The notes: generated by a model not told the origin, from the letters alone. A stretch of DNA of 64,000 bases from Rapana venosa (GCA_028751875.1 CM054141.1:48747516-48811515), one strand, 5' to 3'. Shown: positions 21,941 to 32,358, counted from the stretch's first letter. Made by a program: numbers and translations.

Positions 21941-22430
21941 GAGCGTTTAATCTGATCTGCGTCGAACGTTTCCATAATCATGGTTTTGACATGCATTCAA
22001 TGACTAACAGATATTGGCTGTCATAACAAGGAAGAGACGTTTTCCACAACAAAGAAAACAACACACTTATCATAACAAAGAAGACCCCCCAAAAATTCAT
22101 CTACATAGTTATAAAACCAGATTATTTGAAGAATGGACATATATTGATAGGTAATATTTTCCTACGTAAAATCAAACAAACAACTACAACAACGATAACA
22201 GCAACAATATTTTCCTATTCACTGTAGTCCCCTTCCTGACATCATTGAGAAAGAATGGTGCGTTGAAGGCAATGTCCAGACTGTCTGTCATGCGTTTTCC
22301 TAGCCATCTAAACAGCTTTCATTGTCATTGCCATGAATGTGGAGGGTCATCATCTTAAAATGAGTTTGATTACTTTGCGAACCACGCAAACGGTGTGGAG
22401 GGCATGATAGATTATTGCATTACAGTTTTT
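21941..22430 (+). repeat. Core I, copy K, with leader
   Basis: From about 22230: GAAGGCAATGTCCAGACTGT, TTTTCCTAGCCATCTAAACA, GCTTTCATTGTCATTGCCAT, GGGTCATCATCTTAAAATGA, GTTTGATTACTTTGCGAA and GTGTGGAGGGCATGATAG. It matches J clearly and the rest of the family weakly. The leader (ATATTGGCTGTCATAAC, about 22009) also parallels 21373. Confidence 0.5.
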
Positions 22431-22559
22431 GACTTCTATTGGTTTGTGTTGTGGTTTTTGAGATAATTTATTCTGTTTTGCTTAGAATTTGTTGTCTTTT
22501 TTTCACTAAACTAAACTAGAAACTGTAGTGCTTTGAAATGATAGAGATAATGGATATAT

Positions 22560-22633
<74 letters not shown>

Positions 22634-22821
22634 TACATGCATTTTGAATCTTGCTTTTCTCTTGTTCTCTCTTTGATTTCACCTCTCCTTCCTCAAGTCT
22701 TCGCCTGTCTGTCTGTCTGTATGTCTGTCTGTCTGCCATTCGGTCGTCTGTTTGTCTGTCTGTCTCTGTATGTCTACCCTCTGTACGTCTATCTGTCTGT
22801 CTGTCTGTCTTTCTGTCTGTA

Positions 22822-22859
<38 letters not shown>

Positions 22860-22965
22860 CTTGTCTCTGTCTGTCTGTCTTCTGCCTGTCTGTCTGTCTC
22901 TCGCTCTATCTCTTCCCCCTCTCTCTCTCTCCCTCTCCCCCCCCCCCTCTCTCTCCTCTCATAGT
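22431..22965. repeat. (TA)n then GTCT/CT microsatellites
   Basis: TA tract at about 22553-22634 with two TTT interruptions. TCTG/GTCT repeats and CT at 22704-22960. Frames of up to 166 codons come from the repeat. Confidence 0.9.
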
Positions 22966-23462
22966 TTTAGACTTGTCCCCATACTTGTCAAATATAACTC
23001 TGCAATAACAACCAATGCAGGTCGTCGTCATGAAAGACGTGTGCTACTTCATCTCCTCCAAAAGTTGCTGAAACTAATTTTGAACGATGATCAAAAAGTG
23101 ACAGATGGTGTCCTCCTCTCCAGTTATGGTTCAGTTTCCAAACATCACTGATAACTACCAAATCAATGGACGAAATTGCCAGAAAGTCAGCATTGGTGAA
23201 GTTTCTTAACAATCGCTTGCATCTGCGATGATATTTTCCTCCAGACGAGTGTCGTGTCATTTTGCCAAACACTGGGGGAAAATATAGTGGGAATGACATA
23301 CATGTATTAGTTTGAGCCCAAAACCGTTGTCACTTACCAAAAAAAGTTGAGTGCCAAAGCTTACATTGAAATCGTGTTATTCCTTTAAGCATGTTGAGAC
23401 TATCTTCATCCGAGACAAGTTCTAAACACGAAAACCTGCACTCTCTTCTCTATAAGAGAGAA
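22966..23462. other. Non-genic; unrecognised 103-codon minus frame
   Basis: The minus strand is open for 103 codons at 22988-23299, in non-repetitive sequence, with a peptide rich in His and Leu but no motif I recognise. It could be a decayed transposon piece or chance. I do not call it a gene. Confidence 0.3.
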
Positions 23463-23510
23463 AAATCCTCTAAAATCAGAGTATGGCTGCCTTAAAGGCG
23501 ATATACTTTT
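23463..23510 (+). mobile_element. SINE family B, 3' fragment
   Basis: AAAATCCTCTAAAATCAGAG then TATGGCTGCCTTAAAGGCG matches the GGAGTATGGCTGCC part of family B. It is a very short, diverged fragment. Confidence 0.45.
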
Positions 23511-24055
23511 TAAAAAAGTCACAGACATACACTAATCATTTATTTGTGTGTTTATTGTATCACTTTGATTCCTCAGTTGTGATGAGTGAAGCAGAGCGCA
23601 TATTCTGGGTGACCTCCAGAGTGTTAACCTGGGGAACGCACAAGTAAGCTAGAACAAGAGCTAGCGAGTACCTTTATCTGTAATGAGCAAGAAATTTCTC
23701 CAAATACACGAAAATGTAAAGTGTTTATCCAAAACACGTCTACAAAATTGAACAAATATGAAAAGAAAATTTCTTTAAATTAGGGTGTCTTTCTCTGTGA
23801 TCGCTAATTGCTGCAGAAAAGTAAGTTTTGAAAAACAAGAGAGAGAGACACAGACAAACAGACAGACAGATGGGCAGGCAGACAGACAGATAGGGATATA
23901 ATCGAACAAAAGATCTTACTGTGTTCAGCCTCTCTTTCCGCCTTAAGATGTTGTTTTTTGTTATTCCTCATTGCTTTTGTCTGTATGCCCCTCTGTCTAT
24001 GTGTGTGTACGCCTGTCTCTGTCTCTCTTTCCCTTTCTGTATGTCTGTCTGTCTC
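23511..24055. other. Non-genic; small GACA patch
   Basis: AT-rich unique-looking sequence with GACA repeats at about 23838-23890 and T/C-rich sequence before the SINE. Confidence 0.5.
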
Positions 24056-24348
24056 TTTTGTAAATGTTGTTATCCGTTACCACCAGAAAACAATGGACTA
24101 CTCTTCCGAAAAGCGCAACATGTTTCAACATGTGCGCAAGATGTTTTGCGGGTGTCTGCACACGGGGCCTGGGGTCTGGGGTTGGGTTTTTGTTGTTGTT
24201 GTCTTTTGGGGGAATGGGGTCTCATCTGAAAGACTTTTGGGGTGAGTGGAGTCGGCACTTATGGGTACCAATCCCTTGAACCTCGAACTCGGGTCGTCAT
24301 ATCGTGAGCACAAAGCGCAACGCTCTAACCACCAGGCTAGCCCGTCCC
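24056..24348 (-). mobile_element. SINE family A with head, 3'-truncated
   Basis: The plus strand reads TTTGTAAATGTTGTTATCCG ... TGTGCGCAAGATGTTTTGCG ... CTCATCTGAAAGACTTTTGG ... CTAACCACCAGGCTAGCCCG. The head (reverse of GGGCTAGCCTGGTGGTTAG) is at the 24348 end. The last roughly 90 bp of the 3' end are missing. An extra G/T-rich stretch (GGGTTTTTGTTGTTGTTG) sits inside, at about 24180-24210. Confidence 0.85.
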
Positions 24349-24489
24349 CCTTTTGAAATGTATGTGCATCAAGACATGAGTTTTGCTGCCATTGAAAGAA
24401 ACAAACACGTTGTCTGATCTAAGCTTAAAAATGAAAAAACCTACCTGTAAAAGATGAGAAATCGTTTGACAGAAAATATCTTCCTGTTC
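24349..24489. other. Non-genic, nothing recognised
   Basis: Short AT-rich interval. Confidence 0.4.
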
Positions 24490-24655
24490 ATCAATGTTCG
24501 ATTTTCTTATTACGTGGCTGATCAATGCTGTTGCAATGAATGAAGGCAGTTTCCAGAATGTCAGAAGTTTGAATAAAGTTCCTGGCAAATCTCTGCAGTT
24601 GGAGGATGCTATTCGTGCTACATAAAATGTAGTTATCAAGAAAAAAAAGGAGATG
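24490..24655 (+). repeat. Core I, copy L
   Basis: GAAGGCAGTTTCCAGAATGT, CAGAAGTTTGAATAAAGTTC, CTGGCAAATCTCTGCAGTTG and GAGGATGCTATTCGTGCTAC align with C (TGTCAGAATGTGG ... TTTCTAGCTGGAGATGAT) in order. It is followed by an AC tract. Confidence 0.55.
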
Positions 24656-24658
24656 CGT

Positions 24659-24706
<48 letters not shown>

Positions 24707-24837
24707 GTAAAATAAGGAAGTAGGAAAGACACAATGACGAGGCACAGCATTTAACCTAATGTTCCTCTCTTCCTTTTTTCTGCATTTTGTCGTTTTTCGT
24801 ACAAGTAATTTTGACAGACAGGCATTTACTCTTGCTG

Positions 24838-24870
<33 letters not shown>

Positions 24871-24891
24871 TTTTGCCTGTCTGTCTGTCTG

Positions 24892-24969
<78 letters not shown>

Positions 24970-25000
24970 CTCTCATCCCCTTTATTCATTCCATTGAAGT
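24656..25000. repeat. AC and GTCT/CT microsatellites
   Basis: (AC)n at 24661-24705, GTCT at 24836-24898 and (CT)n to about 24974, separated by unique-looking DNA (24706-24830). Confidence 0.9.
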
Positions 25001-25287
25001 ATAATGACGATTTTTGTTTGTTTGGTATTAAGGCATTGTCAGTAAAGAATCTTGTTTCTTTTCTGAATAATGTGCGTGCGTACTGTATCAATAGTTCTAT
25101 GTTGTTGAAGATTATTTTAAGATTACTCGTGTTGAAAGCATGTCTATTTTGGAGCTATTTGGTTTTTCTCTTTCTTTAACCATAACTTAAATTTTCATGT
25201 TGAAATCCCTGAGTTTTTCAAGCTCGGATGGTAGCGAGAGAATTCATTAATAAATGAAGGGATTTATGAAAGCACTTGTGTGTATGT

Positions 25288-25350
<63 letters not shown>

Positions 25351-25495
25351 AGTGATAACCATTGTATTCTGCATTTTTTCACATAGTTTGTGCTGTTAAA
25401 AAGAAACGGACCCAATCTTTCCATGAGATCTTAAAATCATTCTCTGAATGACATTCGGAAATTAACACTTTTGGATGTAAAAAGCAATCTGAAAG
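25001..25495. other. Non-genic; (TG)n at 25291-25349
   Basis: AT-rich DNA with a pure TG block of about 59 bp. Nothing else recognised. Confidence 0.6.
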
Positions 25496-25715
25496 AGACA
25501 CACACAGACACAGAAATAGAGAAAGGCAGACAGACAAAGAGAGAGAGGGAAGGAGAGGGAGAGAGAGACAGAGAAAGAGAGAGAGACAGAGAAAGAGAGA
25601 GAGAAATAGATACAGACAACAGACATATAGACAGACGGATAGTTAGACAGACACACAGAGACACAGACAGACACAAAGAGACAGACAGACAAACAGAGAG
25701 ACAGAGAGATTTAGA
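25496..25715. repeat. (GA)n/(GACA)n degenerate microsatellite
   Basis: GAGAGACAGAGAAAGAGAG-type sequence of about 220 bp, more degenerate than neighbouring tracts. Confidence 0.9.
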
Positions 25716-25949
25716 GAGGCGGAATCTGTCAGTTTACTGCAGTCTGACAGTGGTGTACCCAGTGACTACTTTCAGCAGGGTACAAAGAAATAAGCGTGAC
25801 TATCTGCCCTGTCTGGAAACGACAGTCTGATTTCACCCCTCTGTTCGGCTCTCTGTCTACCTTTGTCTGAAGTCTTGTTCTTTGTTCTGCTTGACTGTCT
25901 GCTTTTGTAGGCGTGTCTGTCTACCTGTCTGTCTGTTTGTTGGTCTGCG

Positions 25950-25950
<1 letters not shown>
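25716..25950. other. Non-genic; T/C-rich right part
   Basis: Unique-looking DNA, then GTCT/CTGTC words before the ATA tract. Nothing recognised. Confidence 0.4.
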
Positions 25951-26013
<63 letters not shown>

Positions 26014-26312
26014 TATGGAATTTATATAGCGCTGAATCTTGTAAAGCAACAAATCAAAGCGCTCAGATTTTATTTCATACCACTTTAAGTCACGGCAGAT
26101 TTCTCTCCGTGAAATTCGGGCTGCTCTCCCCGGGGAGAGCGGGAGAACGCGTCGCCACTTAGCGCTGCGCCACCCTTTCACCCTTTTTTTTTTTCTGCAG
26201 CTGTATTTGTTTCCCTATCAGAGTGGCTTTTTTCTAAGAATTTTGCCAGGGACAACTCTCTTGTTGCCGTGGGTTTTTTTTACGTGCGCTAAATAATTAC
26301 GTGTAATACACG

Positions 26313-26343
<31 letters not shown>

Positions 26344-26483
26344 TAGCGCCCAGACCACCACTCATGGTCTAATGGATGGGGGAAAAATTTCCGGTCCAAA
26401 CGGGGTACGAACCGCCGCACACTTCAGACCCGGACTTTTCGCTTTCTAGACAGGCGCGTTACCTCTAGACCACCGATCCACCA
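25951..26483 (-). mobile_element. ATT-tailed tRNA SINE, apparently full length
   Basis: The minus strand starts near 26483 with GGATCGGTGGTCTAGAGGTA (A box) and a B-box-like sequence (complement GGGGTACGAACCG, 26402-26414). The body contains GGGCGCTAGTCTTTCGGATG, AACCGAGGTCCCGTG, CCCACGGCAACAAGAGAG and AGCGCTTTGATTTGTTGC, and it ends at AGCGCTATATAAATTCC followed by a (TTA)n tail of about 20 units (25951-26012). About 530 bp in total, long for a SINE. Partial relatives are at 30768 and 38798. The module CGGATGAGACGATAAACCGA is shared with family A, suggesting a common body segment. Confidence 0.75.
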
Positions 26484-26702
26484 TGCACACACACGCACGC
26501 GCAAACACACACACACACACATACTCACACACACACATCCATGCACACAGATTCATAAGCGCGCACACACACACATTTGCACACATATACACACATGCTC
26601 ACACAAAGACACAAGCACATATTAGCACACACATACACACATTAGCACACACACACTTACACAGACTTACACATGCACACATACACACACTTTCCAAAAC
26701 AC

Positions 26703-26733
<31 letters not shown>

Positions 26734-26795
26734 ACACGCCCACACATACAAACACACTCACACACACGTACACACCCATACACACATATTCACAC

Positions 26796-26801
<6 letters not shown>
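26484..26801. repeat. AC-rich tract with long C run
   Basis: Imperfect (AC)n with TACAC/GCACAC variants; an 18-C run at about 26702-26719. Confidence 0.9.
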
Positions 26802-26894
<93 letters not shown>

Positions 26895-27010
26895 AGAGAA
26901 CACCGAAAACAACAACAAACTAAACAACCGACCATAGCAACAAACATCACTCCAAACACAAAAAGAAACTGGCTCGCTCTCTCTCTGTTTCGCTCTCTCT
27001 CTCTCTCTCT
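26802..27010. repeat. (GA)n, A-rich link and (CT)n
   Basis: About 95 bp of GA (26803-26900), an A/C-rich link, then CT to 27010 where LINE sequence begins in frame. Confidence 0.95.
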
Positions 27011-27658
27011 CTACGCTATTGGCTCAAAATTTTGGAAATGGGGGAATCAAGATTACCCTTCAAAGCGTATAAAATGTTATTTGAGTTAGATAGTAAGGGC
27101 AAGAAGAATTGGGTGACTGATGTACGTATTTGTTTACATGAATATGGCTTTGGTGATGTGTGGATGAATCAAGGTGTGGGAAGTGTAAAGGCATTTCTAA
27201 GAATTTTTCGTCAACGTTTAGTTGACTGCAGATGGCAGAAGTGGAATGAACATGTTCAAAATAGCACGAGGTTTGATTTTTATAGATTATTTTGTAGCTC
27301 ACATGAGATGAAGCTGTATTTGATTTCAGATATGGACAGACATTTGAAAATAGTGACCACAAGGTTTAGGTTGGGTATTTCAAGTTTAGCCACTCATCAC
27401 TTTCGATATAGAGATTGTAATGACATTGATTTGATATGTCCTCTCTGTAAAAGTGGTAAAGATGATGAGTTACATTTAGTTCTGTGCTGTCCATTTCTTA
27501 AGGAGCTCAGAGATAAGTTTATTTCACCTAAATATTTTCGACAGCCTTGCACGTTCAAATTAACTTTGCTGATGTCCTCTGCAAGACATAACGATATTTG
27601 GAACTTGTCTCACTTCCTTCACAAAGCCTTCAAGCTGAGAGAAATTGCAACATCATAG
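27011..27658 (+). pseudogene. LINE ORF2 C-terminal region, 5'-truncated
   Basis: An open frame of about 215 codons runs from the end of a CT tract to a TAG at 27656-27658, with no internal stop. It has no start of its own: codons before the first ATG (27038, RYWLKILEM) read as LINE protein, so it is cut off by the CT tract. Near the C-terminus is a CCHC cluster, CPLCKSGKDDELHLVLCCPF (C-x2-C-x8-H-x3/4-C), the zinc-knuckle-like motif found after the RT domain of many animal non-LTR retrotransposons, followed by a basic/hydrophobic end. The RT catalytic motifs lie upstream and are missing. The intact frame suggests a relatively young insertion. The clade is not determined. Confidence 0.85.
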
Positions 27659-27824
27659 TTCATTATTATGATTATCATATTGTTGATTGTATGTTTGTTT
27701 TTAATGTTTCTGATGATTTGGTTTTTTGTTCACTTTCCCCTTCATTATGGGCTATGGCCTAATGAATAAACATCCGAATCCGAATCCGAATCCGAATCCG
27801 AATCCGAATCCGAATCCGAATCCG

Positions 27825-27828
<4 letters not shown>
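27659..27828 (+). mobile_element. LINE 3' UTR and (ATCCGA)9 tail
   Basis: An AT-rich 3' UTR ends with GCTATGGCCTAATGAATAAA (AATAAA at 27765-27770). Nine copies of a CCGAAT hexamer follow (27772-27828), then (CT)n. A short tandem tail instead of poly(A) is known in several LINE clades. This is the retained 3' end of the element whose ORF ends at 27658. Confidence 0.8.
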
Positions 27829-27901
<73 letters not shown>

Positions 27902-27965
27902 CCCTCCCACCCCCCACCCCTCGCCCTCCCCCTCCATTGATGTCTCTTTTTTTCTCTCCTTTACC
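27829..27965. repeat. (CT)n and C-rich link
   Basis: CT to about 27899 directly joined to the LINE tail, then CCCACCCC-type sequence. Confidence 0.9.
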
Positions 27966-28130
27966 TTCACATCCCTGATAAACGATGCCATTTTCAGATG
28001 GTCAGAAATCGATTGGTGTTTCCTTGTACACCTTCCTTTCAGCTGGCATGAGGCTGCAGAGATGTGATCATCAACCAGACAATCATGATTGTCATCAAGC
28101 CGTCAAACATCGCCATCATGTGGATTGCGC
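27966..28130 (+). repeat. Core I, copy M (rightmost)
   Basis: TTTCAGATGGTCAGAAATCG, TTCCTTGTACACCTTCCTTT, CAGCTGGCATGAGGCTGCAG and GTGATCATCAACCAGACAAT parallel copy C (GTCAGAATGTGG ... TTTCTAGCTGGAGATG ... TTTGTCATCAACCAC). Weak but ordered similarity. Confidence 0.45.
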
Positions 28131-28393
28131 CTGGGAAATGGTATGCCATTTTCAGCAAGACATGGGGGGTTTCTGATTTGGGTGGGTGGGGGGGGGGGGG
28201 GGCGATGGGCTGGCCAGTGTTCAGGTATGCATGGATTCATGTAAAACATCTCTCGCTCTCTCTTTCTCAGTATGCGAATGCTTATTCTGTTACCCTTGGA
28301 AAAAAAGTTTTTAAATCCCTTTCTACCCCTCCTTCGCTCGCTCCCTCCCTCCCTCTCTCTCTCTTTTCTCTCTCCCTCCCTCTCTCTCTCTCC

Positions 28394-28446
<53 letters not shown>

Positions 28447-28597
28447 CCTCTCTCTCTCTCTCCCTCCCTCTCTCTCTCTCCCTCTCTAGTATGAGCATGT
28501 ATGCACATACTCATATTGTGCCGAATAAAGTGGTTTGTTGTCGTAAAGTGGACAAGCTTACAGAAATAAGAGCTTCTTCCGTCCTTCCCTCGTTGAC
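28131..28597. repeat. G-run and CT/CCCT microsatellite
   Basis: GGGTGGGTGGG followed by a 15-G run at 28188-28202, then CT/CCCT repeats at 28318-28490. Nothing genic. Confidence 0.85.
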
Positions 28598-28721
28598 TTA
28601 CTGATTCACTGACTCACTCACTGGCTTACTCACTCACTCACTCACTCACTCATTCACTTACTCACTCATCGAATCAGTCAGTCAGTCTGTCAGCTAGTCA
28701 GCCAATAGACAAAACAGTTTC
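28598..28721. repeat. (CACT)n then (AGTC)n tetranucleotide repeat
   Basis: ACTCACTCACTC-type tract to about 28670, then CAGTCAGTCAGTC. The AGTC repeat resumes on the far side of the SINE fragment at 28896. Confidence 0.9.
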
Positions 28722-28895
28722 TTAATTGTATTTTATTCTTTTACGTCGAGGATAATGGAATAAGCACTTATTTCTTGTGTTTACATCGTCCCCGTGTGTA
28801 TGCGATTTTGTACATTTTGTCATCTGTTCCCACCGGTACACAATGGCCTACTCTTATGATAAGCGGAACAGGATTTAACGTGGACGCAAGATGTA
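28722..28895 (-). mobile_element. SINE family A, 3' half
   Basis: The plus strand reads TACGTCGAGGATAATGGAAT ... CCCCGTGTGTATGCGATTTT ... TTCCCACCGGTACACAATGG ... AAGCGGAACAGGATTTAACG. It lacks the head. It lies between two blocks of the same AGTC tetranucleotide repeat, as if it had inserted in that repeat. Confidence 0.85.
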
Positions 28896-29020
28896 ATATT
28901 CAATTAGTCAGTCAGCAAGTTGGTCAGTCAGTCAATAAGCCAGACAGTCAGCCTGTCATACAGCCAGTCAGTCAGTCAGAAAGCCAATAGGCCAGCCAAT
29001 CATTCATTCGTTCAGTCAAT
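28896..29020. repeat. (AGTC)n degenerate repeat
   Basis: AGTCAGTCAGCAAG-type sequence with many AGCC variants, continuing the tract left of the SINE. Confidence 0.85.
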
Positions 29021-29258
29021 ATATAACAGAAGAGCTAGACATTGACGTTTCTATTACTTTACGTTAGAGGGAAAATGCGCTGATCTCAATGACCCCAGAG
29101 TTATTTTTCCAGTTTTCTTGGCGTGTATGTGAAGTCATTGAAACAGGAAGCGCAGGAAACGTCTGTTTTGGTAACTGTCCCCCACGGCTTCCTGATAATA
29201 GTCTGCAAAATGACATTTCAGGAATAAAGAGAGAGATAGGAGCAGGAGCAATCTTCAG
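29021..29258. other. Non-genic, nothing recognised
   Basis: Unique-looking DNA. Confidence 0.4.
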
Positions 29259-29465
29259 CCTATGAGAGAGAGAAAGATGGAGACAGGGAGAGAGACAGAC
29301 AGACAGAGGCAGACAGACACACAGACACAGACACACACGCACACACACAAACTCACACACACACACGTACGTACGCAAGCACGCACACACGCACGCATGC
29401 ACAAACACACACACAGAAGGCAGAGAAAGACAGATGGACAGATAGGCAGACAGACTGTGACAGCT
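29259..29465. repeat. GA/GACA and AC compound microsatellite
   Basis: GAGAGAAAGATGG, GACAGACAGAGG, then (AC)n with ACGTACGTACG and ACGCACG variants, then GACA again. Confidence 0.9.
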
Positions 29466-29711
29466 AGAGTCAAAGACAGACAACATTAAAAAAAGAAACA
29501 GTTATAAAGGACAACATAGACAGGCTTAAAAACATAAGAAAAACATACAGAGAAGTAATAGAAGAAACATAGTATGACCAATAGCACAGAACATAAGCCT
29601 GAAACGAAGTGAAAGATAGCAAAGGATATAAATCTTTTTTATTAGGATTGCAGAAGCAAGATAGATCGCAGCTGCCAAGTGAAAGAGTAATCAACAAGCT
29701 CTGTAACCGTT
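29466..29711. other. Non-genic A-rich interval
   Basis: A-rich sequence; no gene or known repeat seen. Confidence 0.4.
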
Positions 29712-29793
29712 CGTTGTTGTTGTTATTGTTGTTGTTGTTGTTGTTGTTGCTGCTGCTGCTGTTGTTGTTGCTTCTGCTGCTGCTGCAGCTGTT

Positions 29794-29824
<31 letters not shown>

Positions 29825-29832
29825 GTGATGAT
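29712..29832. repeat. (GTT)n/(GCT)n trinucleotide repeat
   Basis: About 120 bp of GTT blocks alternating with GCT blocks, ending GATGATGGTGGTGATGATG. This is the complement class of the AAC/AGC tract at 3422. Confidence 0.95.
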
Positions 29833-29944
29833 GCTTAATATTCTTAAGTTTAAACACACTGGAGATCATCCAGATTATGCATTCTGTCTCACTCATCCTA
29901 TCTTGGAAACACTGAGTGTGCATGCTGAAATAAAGGCTTGTGTA

Positions 29945-30030
29945 CCAACCTCGCCATTTAGGGAGCAGTACTCCGACTTCGGGGCACATTTTTTCTCCTT
30001 TAATGGAGGATACACATTATGATGTTATGG
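29945..30030 (-). mobile_element. SINE family B, 3' fragment
   Basis: GCCATTTAGGGAGCAGTACT then CCGACTTCGGGGCAC is the reverse of the GGAGTATGGCTGCC part. The following TCTCCTTTAATGGAGGATAC is shared with 59645-59670, so the fragment extends beyond the part known to me. Confidence 0.5.
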
Positions 30031-30279
30031 TATATTTTTTGTCATGGATGATAACAGTCCCCACAAAGTATAACAACATTCTAATTGAAACATTTGGCAG
30101 TTAGATTGTTTACAACAATAACTGATAATAGCATTCAATCTGGTTCTTGCTAGGCTTGAGTCTCAATCTTCTCTGTGTGTGTATTTTGCTCAGATATATC
30201 AACGCTTTCTTGTCTATTTTCTTCTTTCTTGGTCCATTCTCCTGCCCCTTTTCCATAATAATTTAAAAGATAACTGTTC
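30031..30279. other. Non-genic, nothing recognised
   Basis: AT-rich unique-looking sequence. Confidence 0.4.
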
Positions 30280-30405
30280 TTGCCCACGCCGAAGTCGGAT
30301 GCGCTGGGTATGACTTGTCAGGCGCTTAACGGCAGCGCAACACATGTTTGCTCATGACAGACAACAGTAGATACTGTCTGAGCGTTTTGAAGAAGAAGAT
30401 GTCAA
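30280..30405 (-). repeat. Interspersed repeat family D, best copy
   Basis: The plus strand reads GCCGAAGTCGGATGCGCTGG, TGACTTGTCAGGCGCTTAAC, GGCAGCGCAACACATGTTTG, CAGACAACAGTAGATACTGT, CTGAGCGTTTTGAAGAAGAA. The ending GAAGAAGAA could be a simple-repeat tail. Relatives are at 20752 and 56465. Class unknown; I recall this sequence as common in snail DNA but cannot name it. Confidence 0.6.
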
Positions 30406-30767
30406 CGACGTGTGATACTTCCATTGCGAGGCAACTGTCCTAGGTTGACCTCTCTATGTTTTGGCAGGGGTATTGTAGCAGAGAAGGATTTAAGAGCTGC
30501 TTTTATTGTTGGTGTCTTAATTTGTATAGAGCTCTGCAGCATTGATCTGACTGAGCTGTCCTTCTTTAACGGGTGACAGCCTTGACATGGGACTTCGAGG
30601 AAAATTGGATTGAATTGGAATGGAGCCCCCAAAGGGCCTGTAAATACCACAGTCTGCTGAAGACATGTGGCAGGGTGGGTTCCCAAGATCTTTGCAGACA
30701 TCAGTCTCTTAACAGGCTAGTCTTCTGCACTGAGGCTTTATTTAAAGGGGATTGTCCTGCAGGACTA
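30406..30767. other. Non-genic, nothing recognised
   Basis: Ordinary-complexity DNA. Overlapping frames of 99 (minus) and 76 (plus) codons have no recognisable motif. Confidence 0.4.
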
Positions 30768-30845
30768 GTGGATCAGTGGTCTAGAGATGACGCACCAGCC
30801 TAGACAGTTAGTTAGAAATGTAGGTTCGATCCCCGTTTGTGCTTA
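30768..30845 (+). mobile_element. ATT-tailed SINE, head only
   Basis: GTGGATCAGTGGTCTAGAGA (A box) and GGTTCGATCCC (B box, 30823-30833), then CCGTTTGTGCTT. Matches the head of the element at 26483. The body is missing, and an 18/10-bp minisatellite begins about 10 bp later. Confidence 0.7.
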
Positions 30846-30852
30846 CAATTGT

Positions 30853-31102
30853 TCACCGCCAATCATAACATCACCGCTTATCATAACATCACCGCCTATC
30901 ATAACATCACCGCCTATCATAACATCACCGCCTATCATCGCCTATCACCGCCTATCATAACATCACCGCCTATCACCGCCTATCACCGCCTATCATAACA
31001 TCACCGCCTATCACCGCCTATTATAGCATCACCGCCTATCACCGCCTATCATAACATCACCGCCTATCACCGCCTATCATAACATCACCGCCTATCATAA
31101 CA
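30853..31102. repeat. 18/10-bp composite minisatellite
   Basis: Two related units alternate: a long one, CCGCCTATCATAACATCA (18 bp), and a short one, CCGCCTATCA (10 bp). The left part is four long units in series. The right part is mainly short+long pairs, giving a 28-bp higher-order period. The short unit is the long one without ATAACATC. Confidence 0.95.
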
Positions 31103-31710
31103 AAGTAGTTTGGTGCTAGTCTTGGTGACGAGCCAACAAACCGAGGTTCTGTTTGCTCCACACATTCAACGCACGGAGATAATATAACGTAGCAAACCTG
31201 GATATGGCTAAGGAAGAAAGATCAAAATAAGCAACATGGAATCATCAAGACAGAGACGTTACAGAAACTGCTGCTGCAACAACAACAAACAAAAATAAAA
31301 ATAAAAATTAAAACGTGATTTCTGTGTAATGCACCAAACACTCCACTGAACAAATCAAAACGTTTCTTTCCTATGATCTGCACGACCTTCTGCTCCTCAT
31401 TCATGACAAAAACTGATAAATGCAATCATAACCTTGTAAGAGATTTTCCACATAAAAGTGGCTGCGATTGTGACAGTCAGGGAAATTGCCTTCACCACTT
31501 AATCAGTTATCGGTGACACTCAGAAAGGCTTGTCAGATCCACAGTTGTCTGTGCTTTTTGGGGAGGTATCAAACTATCTGCAGGAGGATGCTAGCTGGAA
31601 TCAGGGTCTAAAGCAAGCGTCTGTGTCAATAAGCGCGCTGATGAGTTTTTGTGTCAGCCATAATTGCATCAGAGAATCTGAAAAATAATCTCTGAGAAAG
31701 GCAGAGAGAT
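31103..31710. other. Non-genic, nothing recognised
   Basis: AT-rich DNA with short AAC/AAAAT patches near 31280-31310. No gene. Confidence 0.5.
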
Positions 31711-31785
31711 ACAGAGAAACACACACACGCGCGCACATACACGCACGCACACACACATACACACGGATACACACACATACACACA

Positions 31786-31862
<77 letters not shown>

Positions 31863-31883
31863 TCTCTCTCTTTCTTTCACACC
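31711..31883. repeat. (AC)n then (CT)n
   Basis: AC with CGCGCGC and TACAC variants to about 31790, then pure CT to about 31847 and CT with TTCT breaks. Confidence 0.95.
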
Positions 31884-32126
31884 CATGCAAGTTTAATGGA
31901 TCCAATACAGGAGAGAACCTATAGAAAGTGTATCAGCCGCCTTGCTCACCACCATCTCCTACAGGGGCAGCCTGTGACCTGCAGCCAAGTGCAATGTAGC
32001 AGCAACACAGCAGCACTGCAGACAGCACAGTGATTGGATCGGGGCTGTCGGCTCCCTGCTGATTTACCGCCTGACATTAGGTCCAGTTCCAATCTCGCTT
32101 AGCCGCGATGGTTGGACAGGCTAGCA
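31884..32126 (+). repeat. Core II, copy 1 (diverged)
   Basis: From about 31930: GTGACCTGCAGCC, CAGCACTGCAGACAGCACAG, TGATTGGATCGGGGCTGTCG and GCTGATTTACCG match 34780-34960 and 36066-36215 in order. It is followed by the GATGGTTGGACAGG end also seen in copy 2 (GATGGTTAATTGACA). Confidence 0.7.
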
Positions 32127-32358
32127 CATTCAGAGCTGCATAGTCCGTTTTCTCTGTATCATTCAGAGCTGCATAGTCCATTTTCTGTGTATCATTCAGA
32201 GCTGCATAGTCCATTTTCTGTGTATCATTCAGAGCTGCATAGTCCATTTTCTGTGTATCATTCAGAGCTGCATAGTTCATTTTCTCTGTATCATTCAGAA
32301 CTGCATAGTCCATTTTCTCTGTATCATTCAGAGCTGCATGTGCCATAGTTAGTCAGTG
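32127..32358. repeat. 33-bp minisatellite, first array (7 units)
   Basis: CATTCAGAGCTGCATAG (with minor variants) starts at 32127, 32160, 32193, 32226, 32259, 32292 and 32325. Because 33 is a multiple of 3, all frames without a stop stay open, giving an 11-residue repeat on either strand; that is not evidence for a protein. Confidence 0.95.

Noticed and set aside
22988..23299. 103-codon minus frame as a transposase or RT piece
   Set aside because: No motif of either family can be pointed to.
32077..32348. 11-residue repeat protein on either strand
   Set aside because: The 33-bp period keeps any frame open; both strands are open, and there is no start context or flanking coding sequence.
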